NCBI GenBank assembly: GCA_004299545.1
Contig: SCRB01000441.1
Location: forward strand, 1 to 5,070
Source of the DNA: Rhizobiaceae bacterium
GTDB taxonomy: Bacteria > Pseudomonadota > Alphaproteobacteria > Rhizobiales > Rhizobiaceae
Length of the DNA: 5,070 nt
Direction: 5' to 3'
Positions 1-5,070 of the stretch are shown here, in pieces (positions within the stretch are counted from its first letter, which is position 1; each line of letters opens with the position of its first letter). The position numbers were made by a program, and so were the translations under genes. Below the pieces are notes generated by a model. It ran no database searches. It was not told the origin of the DNA and saw only the letters and a list, made by a program, of their open reading frames with translations.

Positions 1-90
1 ATGATCTGTTCTTCCGTGAACCGCTTCCGCTTCATCTGTCCGTCCTTCAATCAAGGCCGGACTCTAACTCCAGGTGGAGGAAAATCTTAG
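1..90 (+). other. Possible displaced N-terminus of the downstream glycosyltransferase (frame 1)
   Basis: Frame 1 is open from an ATG at the very first base to a TAG at 88-90. It contains the stretch RFRFICPSFNQGRTL, which looks like the first beta strand and loop of a glycosyltransferase. About 15 of its first 20 codons end in G or C, as real coding sequence in a GC-rich genome would. The frame closes near 90, just where the frame of the next gene (from 74) becomes open. Dropping one base in the A run at 81-84 would join the two frames into a protein of about 310 residues. Frame 3 is also open from the window edge to a TGA at 153-155, so the tail of an upstream gene cannot be excluded. Confidence 0.3.
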
Positions 91-934
91 TGGCAGGTCA
101 ATGCGATCGAAAGGTCTCTCAGGCCTGTTCCGCCGTCCCGAACTGGAAGGCTTGATATTGCACCTCGAAAGGCTCCAGCCGCGAGGACTGACAGCCAATC
201 ATGTGAACTGGGTCCTTCCAAACCAGGAACGTTTCCCTCCGCGTCATCTGCACCTCCTGCGGCATGTCGATCTGGTGTTGGCGAAAAGCCGTCATGCCGA
301 GGAAATTTTTTCTGCCCTGAAGGCGCCGACTTTCCATTTGGGATTCACGTCGGAAGATCGGCTCGATCCCGGGGCGGGGAAAGCCTGGAACAGGTTTCTT
401 CATCTGGCGGGAGGGAGTACGCTTAAAGGGACGGAAGATATCCTCACGCTTTGGGCACGCCATCCGGAATGGCCCGAGTTGGTTCTCGTGCAAAAAAGCC
501 AGAACGCTCCAAAGGCCGTTCCCTCGAACGTAAGGCTTTTCAACTCGTTCGTTGCCGACGATCAACTCAAGATCCTCCAAAACAATTGCGGAATTCACCT
601 TTGTCCGTCACGGGCGGAGGGGTGGGGACATTACATCGTTGAAGGCTTGTCCGCCGGATCGGTGGTGGTGACAACCGACGCGCCGCCGATGAACGAACTG
701 ATGACTCCCGAATGCGGAATCCTCGTCCCGGTCCATCGTTCCGAACCGCGGCATCTGGGCACGAACTTTTATGTCGATACAGGCAAGCTCGAATCCACCG
801 TGCAACAACTCATCGAAATGAGCGACGCCGAAAAGGCGGTCGTCGGCGGAAACGCCCGCAAGCGGTTCGAGAGAATAGACGCTGAATTCCGGGTGCGAGC
901 GGCGATAATGAAACAGATGGCATTGTCGTCATAA
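74..934 (+). CDS. GT4-type glycosyltransferase, N-terminus probably incomplete
   Basis: This is a cytoplasmic or membrane-associated retaining glycosyltransferase with a GT-B fold, expected to transfer a sugar from an activated donor onto a polysaccharide or lipid-linked acceptor. The N-terminal domain shows LERLQPR (residues 31-37) followed by NWVLPNQE (45-52). The nucleotide-sugar domain begins around FLHLAGGSTLKGTEDIL (108-124). The hallmark is CGIHLCPSRAEGWGHYIVE (172-190), containing the EX7E pair E182 and E190, followed by VVVTTDAPPMNEL (197-209). The listed start is a GTG at 74, the first available after an in-frame TAA at 65-67. It has no good ribosome binding site and leaves only about 30 residues before LERLQPR. 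From memory, relatives have roughly 50-90 there, so the true start may lie in another frame upstream. It is the first of three co-directional polysaccharide genes. The family call is firm; donor and acceptor are unknown. Confidence 0.85.
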   Translation: MEENLSGRSMRSKGLSGLFRRPELEGLILHLERLQPRGLTANHVNWVLPNQERFPPRHLHLLRHVDLVLAKSRHAEEIFSALKAPTFHLGFTSEDRLDPGAGKAWNRFLHLAGGSTLKGTEDILTLWARHPEWPELVLVQKSQNAPKAVPSNVRLFNSFVADDQLKILQNNCGIHLCPSRAEGWGHYIVEGLSAGSVVVTTDAPPMNELMTPECGILVPVHRSEPRHLGTNFYVDTGKLESTVQQLIEMSDAEKAVVGGNARKRFERIDAEFRVRAAIMKQMALSS

Positions 935-1019
935 ACACCACTTCAAGGATTGCGGCCGGAGATCGCGGTGCGGGCTTGCTGCTCGACGATTTGCGGAATT
1001 ACCATCCTGGCGTTTCGAA

Positions 1020-1781
1020 ATGCTCAGTTCGATCCAGTTTGAAACGGATACCTCCTTGCCTGGACACGGAAACGCTATTCTCATGTACCATCAAATCGAT
1101 GCGGCTCCAGCGAAAGGAACACCGTTTCGCCAGCTGACAACGACGCCAAATAATTTTTACCGTCAGATGATCTGGCTGGCGAGGATTGGCTATCGCGGGG
1201 TTTCGGTTCGCGAACTGGCTCCGTACGTCAAAGGCGAAAGACAAGGAAGAGTCTTTGGAATTACGTTCGATGACGGGTTCCAGAACGTTTACAGGAACGC
1301 CTTGCCGATCCTTCGACAGTTCGGTTTCACGGCCACCTGTTTCTTCGTGAGCGGTCAGGTCGGCGGATTCAACAGATGGGATGCGGAAATCGGCGTCCCT
1401 TACGCGCCATGCATGTCACGACAGGAAATGTTGGATTGGGCCGCAGCAGGAAACGAAATCGGCTCGCACACCGTCGATCATGTCCATCTCACGCAGGCAA
1501 ATCCCTGGATAGCGCTCAATCAGATAGCTGGGTCCCGGGCGCAACTCGAGGACATGGCCGGCACGGCCATAGTTTCCTTTTGCTATCCGTACGGGGATGT
1601 CTCCAGTGATGTGAGGGATATCGTTCGGGACGCCGGATATTCATTCGCCACGACAACGCGCAAGGGACGGGCTTCGTCGGGAGACGATCCGCTTCTCCTC
1701 CCGCGCCGCAATGTCTGCCTCGGAGACGGATGGCTGACGACGCTGCGCAAGACGATACTCGGCCGGCCCGTCGCTTCCTGA
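1020..1781 (+). CDS. NodB-like polysaccharide deacetylase (CE4 family)
   Basis: This is a metal-dependent de-N-acetylase (NodB homology domain) that would remove acetyl groups from an amino-sugar-containing glycan. ILMYHQI (residues 20-26) is the usual first strand. ITFDDGF (81-87) is motif 1, with D84 as the expected catalytic base and D85 as a metal ligand. GSHTVDH (148-154) is motif 2, with metal-binding H150 and H154. FCYPYGD (187-193) is motif 3, and LPRRNV (227-232) occupies the C-terminal motif region. All key residues are present. At 253 residues it is about one NodB domain with little added, and no signal peptide or membrane segment is visible, so it probably acts in the cytoplasm on a precursor. 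The ATG at 1020 is the only normal start ahead of the first conserved strand, although the frame stays open upstream to 912. No strong ribosome binding site is seen. The gene sits between two glycosyltransferases, which supports a role in polysaccharide assembly. Confidence 0.9.
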   Translation: MLSSIQFETDTSLPGHGNAILMYHQIDAAPAKGTPFRQLTTTPNNFYRQMIWLARIGYRGVSVRELAPYVKGERQGRVFGITFDDGFQNVYRNALPILRQFGFTATCFFVSGQVGGFNRWDAEIGVPYAPCMSRQEMLDWAAAGNEIGSHTVDHVHLTQANPWIALNQIAGSRAQLEDMAGTAIVSFCYPYGDVSSDVRDIVRDAGYSFATTTRKGRASSGDDPLLLPRRNVCLGDGWLTTLRKTILGRPVAS

Positions 1782-1788
1782 GAATAGC

Positions 1789-2769
1789 ATGAGCCGGAAT
1801 AGCCGCAGGAAAATCGCGATTGGCACGGCGACCCGGAACCGCCCGAAGATGCTTCGCGCGCTGCTGGATTCATATGCCAATATGGAATTCCCGGAAGGTG
1901 ACGACGTCGATTTCTTAATTGTCGAAAACGACAACGTGGATACCGCGAGCGGCACGGTCGACGAATTTCGTGAGGCGGTCAGACCGCATAATGTCTTCTA
2001 CATTCTTGAAAGGAAAATCGGCATATCGCACGCGAGGAACAGCGCGTTGGAATATTCCATCCATAACGTCTATGACATTTTGGCCTTTGCCGACGATGAC
2101 GAGACCGTCGATCCTCGATGGCTGGTGGAACTGCTCAATGAGCGTGACAGGAACGCGCTGGATATCGTCGGTTCTCCAGTCCGTATCGCGCCAGTGGACA
2201 TAAGCTTCAGTTGGTGGAACAAACTGCTCTGGCGAGCCTTTGTCGACATCAATTTGAGAGCGGAGCGCCGCTGTCTCAAACGGGTATCCCAAGGACGCGG
2301 CGACAGTCTTAAAATTGCGACCGGAAGCTGGATGGGCGACCTTGCTTTCTTCAGGCGCACGGGCCTTCGGTTTGATAACGAACGAGGATCGGCCGGCGGC
2401 GAGGATTGGCACCTCTATGATCGAGCGAAATCGCTCGGCGCCAGGACAGGCTGGACACCCAATGCGCTCGCTTACGAAACCATGCCGGCCTCTCGGCTGT
2501 CCCTCGGATACTATTACAGGAAGTACAGGAATCGAGCCCGCGTCCTCTTTATCAAACGCTACGAGGAAAACGCTGGAACAGCTGTCTTGCGTCTGCCGGG
2601 ATCATTGCTGTCGCGGCTTTACAAAGCTGTCGTCGCTGTTCTGACATTTCCCGTTCATCCCGGCGGGTCGCTTCTCGCATGCGCTCGCGAGATCGGAAGC
2701 TTCGTCGGTTTTGTCCAGGGGTGCTTCGGTGTCAGGTCGAAGCATTACGAGCACATCGACGGCTATTGA
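1789..2769 (+). CDS. GT2 glycosyltransferase, ExoM-like
   Basis: This is an inverting family 2 glycosyltransferase with a GT-A fold, expected to add a sugar to a lipid-linked exopolysaccharide repeat unit at the cytoplasmic face of the inner membrane. IAIGTATRNRP (residues 9-19) is the opening strand, VENDN (45-49) follows it, and ISHARNSAL (79-87) precedes the donor- and metal-binding FADDDETV (100-107). GGED (203-206) supplies the likely catalytic acidic residues, followed by AYETMPASRLSLGYYYRK (228-245). The DDDE ... GGED ... E-x-P layout closely follows ExoM of succinoglycan synthesis. A hydrophobic C-terminal part (about 266-312) may form a membrane-associating helix or two. The start lies 7 bases after the deacetylase stop, so the two are very likely co-transcribed, with only a weak GAGAA-like ribosome site between them. 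The family call is firm. ExoM resemblance does not prove a glucosyltransferase or succinoglycan as the product, so no gene name is given. Confidence 0.9.
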   Translation: MSRNSRRKIAIGTATRNRPKMLRALLDSYANMEFPEGDDVDFLIVENDNVDTASGTVDEFREAVRPHNVFYILERKIGISHARNSALEYSIHNVYDILAFADDDETVDPRWLVELLNERDRNALDIVGSPVRIAPVDISFSWWNKLLWRAFVDINLRAERRCLKRVSQGRGDSLKIATGSWMGDLAFFRRTGLRFDNERGSAGGEDWHLYDRAKSLGARTGWTPNALAYETMPASRLSLGYYYRKYRNRARVLFIKRYEENAGTAVLRLPGSLLSRLYKAVVAVLTFPVHPGGSLLACAREIGSFVGFVQGCFGVRSKHYEHIDGY

Positions 2770-2829
2770 AAGCTCGCATTAGACGGCGGCTATCGCCTAT
2801 GAAGCCCGTGTTTGGAGCCGCCCGACCGG

Positions 2830-3552
2830 TCAGCGCGCATACGTAACGGAAAACGGTGCCGGGATTCCCCGCAAATTGATCGACAACCAGACATTCGGAT
2901 TCGTTTGCGACTGCCGCTTGAGAAAATAATAACCGGTGGCATTCCAGGGTCGGATCCTGTTGACGAGATTGTCCAGGATGAAATCACCCCGGTCGGTCTT
3001 CACCATCAGGATCGTGTGGCCTTCTCCATCCAGGTCGCGAACGATCGTCATCAGCAAGGCCTGCCGGGGAAAACCCGCGTCAAGAAGCAGCTTTCGCTTG
3101 AACAGGGCGTAGGTCTTGCAATCGCCCTTGCCGTCGACGGGGTAATCCCAATGATCGAGGGTCGTAACCCAGTGCTGAAGGTTGCTGATCGGGACGATAA
3201 ATCCGTTTACCTCCCGATTAACGCGTTCGAGTGCATGCCACGTTTTGCGGGTCAGTTTCAAATCCATCGCAGGCAGGGCTGGCACGCTGCATTGTTCCGG
3301 TCTTCGCCCGCAGAAATCCGCCCAGCCATAAGGTATGCTGGTCACACCGCCGACAGGCGCGGAACTGGCCGCGGCAGTGATCATTCCTTGGGGCAGGCCA
3401 ATTTTGGTGGTTTCGACGTAGCGGTGGAAGGCAACCATATAGGGTTCCGTATCCACTCGATGTCCGAACGACCATGCGTTCGCGAGCGTCGCCAGGGCAA
3501 GGAACCCAGCCAAAATCCCGATTACAAAGCCACGTACCAACATCACGACCAC
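2830..3552 (-). CDS. Exported transglutaminase-like cysteine peptidase (BTLCP, Peptidase_C93)
   Basis: This is a 240-residue member of the bacterial transglutaminase-like cysteine proteinase family, which also contains the periplasmic adhesin-cleaving protease LapG. Residues 1-26 look like a signal peptide, with a hydrophobic run about 9-24 ending ANA, so the enzyme should act in the periplasm. The expected triad is complete: C145 in GKGDCKTYALFKRKLLL, H179 in GEGHTILMV, and D194 in FILDNL. The conserved tail KRQSQTNPNVW (212-222) and the cysteine pair FC...C (C81, C88) also fit. The listed start is a GTG; an ATG three codons further in is equally plausible, and neither has a clear Shine-Dalgarno. 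The gene is convergent with the glycosyltransferase to its left, with 60 bases between the two stops. A CtrA-type box lies upstream. The natural substrate is unknown. No LapA-like adhesin or LapD-like receptor is visible, so a LapG role is only a possibility. Confidence 0.9.
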   Translation of the reverse strand: MVVMLVRGFVIGILAGFLALATLANAWSFGHRVDTEPYMVAFHRYVETTKIGLPQGMITAAASSAPVGGVTSIPYGWADFCGRRPEQCSVPALPAMDLKLTRKTWHALERVNREVNGFIVPISNLQHWVTTLDHWDYPVDGKGDCKTYALFKRKLLLDAGFPRQALLMTIVRDLDGEGHTILMVKTDRGDFILDNLVNRIRPWNATGYYFLKRQSQTNPNVWLSINLRGIPAPFSVTYAR

Positions 3553-3615
3553 GCAGCACGACGCCGACCGTGGTGTGAGGAAACAGCACGTCCGCTGCCT
3601 CGGTCAATTAAATCT

Positions 3616-3631
3616 TTAATAAAAGGTTAAC
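3616..3631 (-). promoter_or_regulatory. CtrA-type binding box upstream of the peptidase gene
   Basis: The sequence reads TTAATAAAAGGTTAAC on the plus strand. This is an exact match to TTAA-N7-TTAAC, the box bound by the alphaproteobacterial cell-cycle regulator CtrA. It lies 64-79 bases upstream of the peptidase GTG at 3552, a suitable place for promoter control of that gene. A further TTAA half site is at 3608-3611. The surroundings are AT-rich, so chance occurrence is more likely here than in average GC-rich DNA. No strong -10 element was found downstream on the minus strand. Confidence 0.5.
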
Positions 3632-3660
3632 GAACGGACATTCCAATCAATAAAATTAAG

Positions 3661-3723
3661 CTAAAGACCCGCACACCTTGGGTCCGGTTCCATATTCTCC
3701 AACTCGCGGCAAAACTCCTTCAT
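3661..3723 (-). CDS. Doubtful small ORF, 20 residues
   Basis: The translation is MKEFCRELENMEPDPRCAGL. It has ordinary-looking composition and about 12 of 19 codons after the start end in G or C. Its ATG overlaps the TGA of an even shorter ORF (3720-3773, MRRHPREKGDKRLPEVR) in an ATGA arrangement that would allow translational coupling. The minus-strand frame covering about 3721-3784 also looks protein-like (MFPECGDTPEKK...), so this could be the end of a small gene broken by a frame change. It lies upstream of the peptidase on the same strand. No Shine-Dalgarno is convincing and I know no family for it. It may be chance. Confidence 0.2.
   Translation of the reverse strand: MKEFCRELENMEPDPRCAGL
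3666..3684 (-). terminator. Weak terminator-like hairpin after the small ORF
   Basis: On the minus strand GACCC and GGGTC pair around a 9-base loop, followed by TTTAGCTTAATTTT, a T-rich but interrupted tail. It would end transcripts reading through the doubtful small ORF before the peptidase promoter region. A five-pair stem with a large loop is weak for an intrinsic terminator, and the tail falls in generally AT-rich DNA. Confidence 0.2.
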
Positions 3724-3863
3724 CTGACTTCAGGCAGCCGCTTGTCTCCTTTTTCTCGGGGGTGTCGCCGCATTCAGGAAACATGGTCGCCAAGATCTCA
3801 CGCCGTCTTCGCCATAAAGCGTTTTCTCCTGATCGAAAAACCCGTCTCGCCACGTGAAAAGTG

Positions 3864-3892
3864 CTTGACTAAGACATGGTGCGGCGCAATAT
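3864..3892 (+). promoter_or_regulatory. Rhizobial housekeeping-type promoter, likely for the permease
   Basis: CTTGAC at 3864-3869 is followed by exactly 17 bases and then CAATAT at 3887-3892. The rhizobial housekeeping consensus is CTTGAC-N17-CTATAT, so the -35 is perfect and the -10 matches at five of six bases. Transcription would begin near 3899, giving a leader of about 296 bases before the permease ATG at 4195. A CACGTG palindrome at 3851-3856 sits just upstream of the -35 and could be an operator. Confidence 0.55.
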
Positions 3893-4022
3893 CCGCGACG
3901 ATCACCAATCAGGATCGCTGTTAAGAATGGACAGTTCCAGTCGACCTAGTCTGGCCTTGTCGGCGTCGATTCCGCGAACCTGACTTGAAGCATCGGTTCG
4001 CCATCTCGCCTAGAGGCATATG

Positions 4023-4103
4023 ATGGAATATGAGCCATGCGGACGTGTGTTTTTCGTATTCTCCAACCTGAGCCTAGATCTCTCGATTCGACAGGCCGAA
4101 TAG
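4023..4103 (+). CDS. Possible leader ORF of 26 codons upstream of the permease
   Basis: ATG at 4023 (or 4020) is preceded by AGAGG at 4012-4016, six bases from the 4023 ATG, which is the best ribosome-site spacing in this region. The frame runs to a TAG at 4101-4103 and begins MEYEPCGRVFFVFSN. It ends 8 bases before the hairpin at 4112. No run of a single amino acid typical of an attenuation peptide is present. It may be a leader peptide, an unrelated small protein, or chance. Confidence 0.25.
   Translation: MEYEPCGRVFFVFSNLSLDLSIRQAE
4086..4101 (+). promoter_or_regulatory. Small hairpin in the permease leader
   Basis: ATTCG (4086-4090) can pair with CGAAT (4097-4101) around ACAGGC. The stem is only five pairs, so this is the weakest of the three leader hairpins. 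It overlaps the end of the possible leader ORF. Confidence 0.25.
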
Positions 4104-4111
4104 GACGCTAG

Positions 4112-4132
4112 CTCATCTCGAAAGAGATTGAG
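4112..4132 (+). promoter_or_regulatory. Leader hairpin with a GAAA tetraloop
   Basis: CTCATCTC (4112-4119) pairs with GAGATTGAG (4124-4132), with one bulged base in the 3' arm, around GAAA closed by a C-G pair. GAAA is a GNRA-type loop, commonly stable and used in RNA tertiary contacts. It is followed after three bases by a second hairpin, so the pair would form a compact structured element about 40 bases before the permease start. Confidence 0.4.
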
Positions 4133-4135
4133 ACC

Positions 4136-4157
4136 GGTTGCGCCTTCTCGCGCAACC
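4136..4157 (+). promoter_or_regulatory. Perfect 8-pair GC-rich leader hairpin
   Basis: GGTTGCGC (4136-4143) and GCGCAACC (4150-4157) are perfect inverted repeats around CTTCTC. Six of the eight pairs are G-C. No T run follows, so it is not an ordinary intrinsic terminator. It could be part of an RNA switch or an mRNA-stabilising element, or an operator if it acts as DNA. It lies 37 bases upstream of the permease ATG. Confidence 0.45.
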
Positions 4158-4194
4158 CTATGCTGCCGCTCTGTTCATATCGGATCGCCAAATC

Positions 4195-5070
4195 ATGAGC
4201 TTGCATCATCCGGCCATGGAGGTTGGAGGGCGACGCCTGTACGCCCCCAATATTTGGGATGCGTTTGCCTTCGGTCTCCTTTTCACTTGTCTGATACTGA
4301 TCTTCCAGGGCGGGCGTGAAACGCTGGCTCCGATCGCCAGCTTGCAGCTGCATCCCGTGTCGCTTGATCCGACCAAGTTGCCGGAATATGCGCTCCGTAC
4401 CGTCATGCGCATGCTCGCGGCAATCGTCGCGTCACTGATTTTCACTTTTGCCTACGGGGCGCTTGCGGCCAAGAGCCGACGCGCCGAAATGGTGCTTATC
4501 CCGCTGCTCGATATTCTTCAGTCGGTGCCGATCCTCGGCTTTCTGTCCTTCACCGTGGTCGGCTTCATGGCCCTGTTTCCGGGTCAGGTCATGGGTGTTG
4601 AGCTGGCCGCGATCTTTGCCATCTTCACCAGTCAAGCCTGGAATATGACGTTCAGTTTCTACCAGTCATTGAAGACGGTGCCCGCAAACCTGGAAGAAGT
4701 GGCACGCGGCTTTCGCCTCACACCATGGCAGAAATTCTGGCGGCTGGAGGTTCCCTTCGCTATGCCCGGCCTGGTGTGGAACACGATGATGTCGATGTCA
4801 GGCGGCTGGTTCTTCGTCGTTGCCTCGGAAGCGATTTCCGTCGGCAACACGACCATCACGCTTCCCGGCATCGGCTCGTATGTGGCACTGGCGATCCAGC
4901 AAAGAAATCTTCCCTCCATCGCCTGGGCGGTGGCCGCCATGCTGGCGGTGATCTTTGTCTACGATCAACTTCTGTTCCGCCCGCTGGTCGCTTGGAGCGA
5001 CAAGTTCCGTGTCGAACTGTCGGCAAGCGGCATCGCTCCGCATTCGTGGCTTTTGACGGCGATACGCCGT
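4195..5070 (+). CDS. ABC transporter permease, NitT/TauT type (3' end outside window)
   Basis: This is an inner-membrane permease subunit of a nitrate/sulfonate/bicarbonate-type (BPD_transp_1) importer. The 292 residues seen run open off the window edge. Hydrophobic segments lie at about 23-38, 71-92, 100-128, 134-150, 190-215 and 240-262. The cytoplasmic EAA loop, which docks the ATPase, is at about 167-193 (EEVARGFRLTPWQKFWRLEVPFAMPGL region, broken here at A170, G172 and P187). Other recognisable stretches are AKSRRAEMVLIPLLDILQS (92-110), SMSGGWFFVVASEAI (200-214) and TLPGIGSYVALAI (222-234). As I recall, relatives are about 580 residues with two permease halves, so this would be roughly the first half. 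The start at 4195 fits the N-terminal LYAPNIWDAFAF; an in-frame TTG at 4138 is less likely. A partner ATPase gene is expected downstream. The substrate cannot be inferred. Confidence 0.9.
   Translation, partial: MSLHHPAMEVGGRRLYAPNIWDAFAFGLLFTCLILIFQGGRETLAPIASLQLHPVSLDPTKLPEYALRTVMRMLAAIVASLIFTFAYGALAAKSRRAEMVLIPLLDILQSVPILGFLSFTVVGFMALFPGQVMGVELAAIFAIFTSQAWNMTFSFYQSLKTVPANLEEVARGFRLTPWQKFWRLEVPFAMPGLVWNTMMSMSGGWFFVVASEAISVGNTTITLPGIGSYVALAIQQRNLPSIAWAVAAMLAVIFVYDQLLFRPLVAWSDKFRVELSASGIAPHSWLLTAIRR

Larger units (their letters stand above)
3553..4194. other. Intergenic region between divergent peptidase and permease genes
   Basis: This stretch of about 640 bases holds no gene I recognise. 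From left to right it has an AT-rich block (about 3605-3662) with a CtrA-type box, a doubtful short ORF and a weak hairpin on the minus strand (3661-3723), and an undistinguished stretch to about 3850. A CACGTG palindrome (3851-3856) then abuts a good plus-strand promoter (3864-3892), followed by a leader with a possible small ORF and three hairpins up to the permease start. Open frames of 60-65 codons exist at 3656-3853 (minus) and 3742-3924 (plus), but they use GTG or TTG starts and resemble nothing known. Confidence 0.6.

Noticed and set aside
119..598. Long minus-strand open frame inside the first glycosyltransferase
   Set aside because: It is an antisense shadow of a recognisable glycosyltransferase and shows no family motif. 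The same applies to the antisense frames inside the other genes.
2770..2829. Bidirectional terminator between the convergent glycosyltransferase and peptidase genes
   Set aside because: The only pairing seen is GGCG-GCTAT-CGCC at 2785-2797, a four-pair stem with no T run on either strand, which is too weak to call.
3656..3853. 65-codon minus-strand ORF as a gene
   Set aside because: It starts at GTG without a ribosome site and its codons are mixed. Only its middle portion looks protein-like, and a different frame is better at its 3' end.
3783..3857. 24-residue basic plus-strand ORF (MVAKISRRLRHK...)
   Set aside because: AGGA is only three bases from the ATG, nothing upstream looks like a promoter, and its length is expected by chance.
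3742..3924. 60-codon plus-strand ORF as a gene
   Set aside because: It has a TTG start and unconvincing composition, and it would run through the promoter at 3864-3892.
3876..3983. 35-residue plus-strand ORF (MVRRNIRDDHQ...)
   Set aside because: Its start lies inside the proposed promoter spacer, before the expected transcription start, and it has no ribosome site.
4020..4040. Sigma-54 promoter before the permease
   Set aside because: The nearest GG and GC pair (4025-4026 and 4039-4040) is separated by 12 bases instead of 10, and the surrounding bases do not match.
4020..4194. Known riboswitch classes linked to such transporters (guanidine-I, mini-ykkC)
   Set aside because: The conserved guanidine-I sequence and the ACGR loops of mini-ykkC are absent. 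The loops here are GAAA and CTTCTC.

Overview
The window reads as chromosomal or megaplasmid DNA of an alphaproteobacterium, most likely from the Rhizobiaceae (Rhizobium/Agrobacterium/Ensifer type). This rests on protein families and regulatory motifs only: an ExoM-like glycosyltransferase, a short bacterial transglutaminase-like cysteine peptidase (BTLCP), a NitT/TauT-type permease of the kind I associate with rhizobia, a match to the rhizobial CTTGAC-N17-CTATAT promoter, and a TTAA-N7-TTAAC CtrA box. No rRNA or tRNA is present to confirm the taxonomy.

Left part (1-2769, plus strand). Three co-directional genes look like the tail of a surface-polysaccharide cluster: a GT4-type glycosyltransferase (74-934), a NodB-like polysaccharide deacetylase (1020-1781) and an ExoM-like GT2 glycosyltransferase (1789-2769). 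The last two are 7 bases apart. Together they would add sugars to, and N-deacetylate, a growing exopolysaccharide or related glycan. The acceptor and product cannot be read from the sequence. The first gene appears to lack its normal N-terminus, and a one-base frame change near 76-90 may be the cause.

Middle (2830-3552, minus strand). A convergent gene encodes an exported BTLCP (Peptidase_C93) with a complete Cys-His-Asp triad. A perfect CtrA-type box lies 64-79 bases upstream of its start in an AT-rich stretch.

Right part (3553-5070). About 640 bases hold no confident gene. They contain the CtrA box, a doubtful 20-codon ORF on the minus strand, a good rhizobial housekeeping promoter on the plus strand, and a roughly 300-base leader with three small hairpins and a possible 26-codon leader ORF. 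The window then ends inside an ABC-transporter permease gene (4195 to the edge).

I see no insertion sequence, CRISPR array, tRNA or rRNA, and nothing that clearly amounts to a previously undescribed system. The most interesting parts are the structured leader before the permease and the CtrA box before the peptidase.
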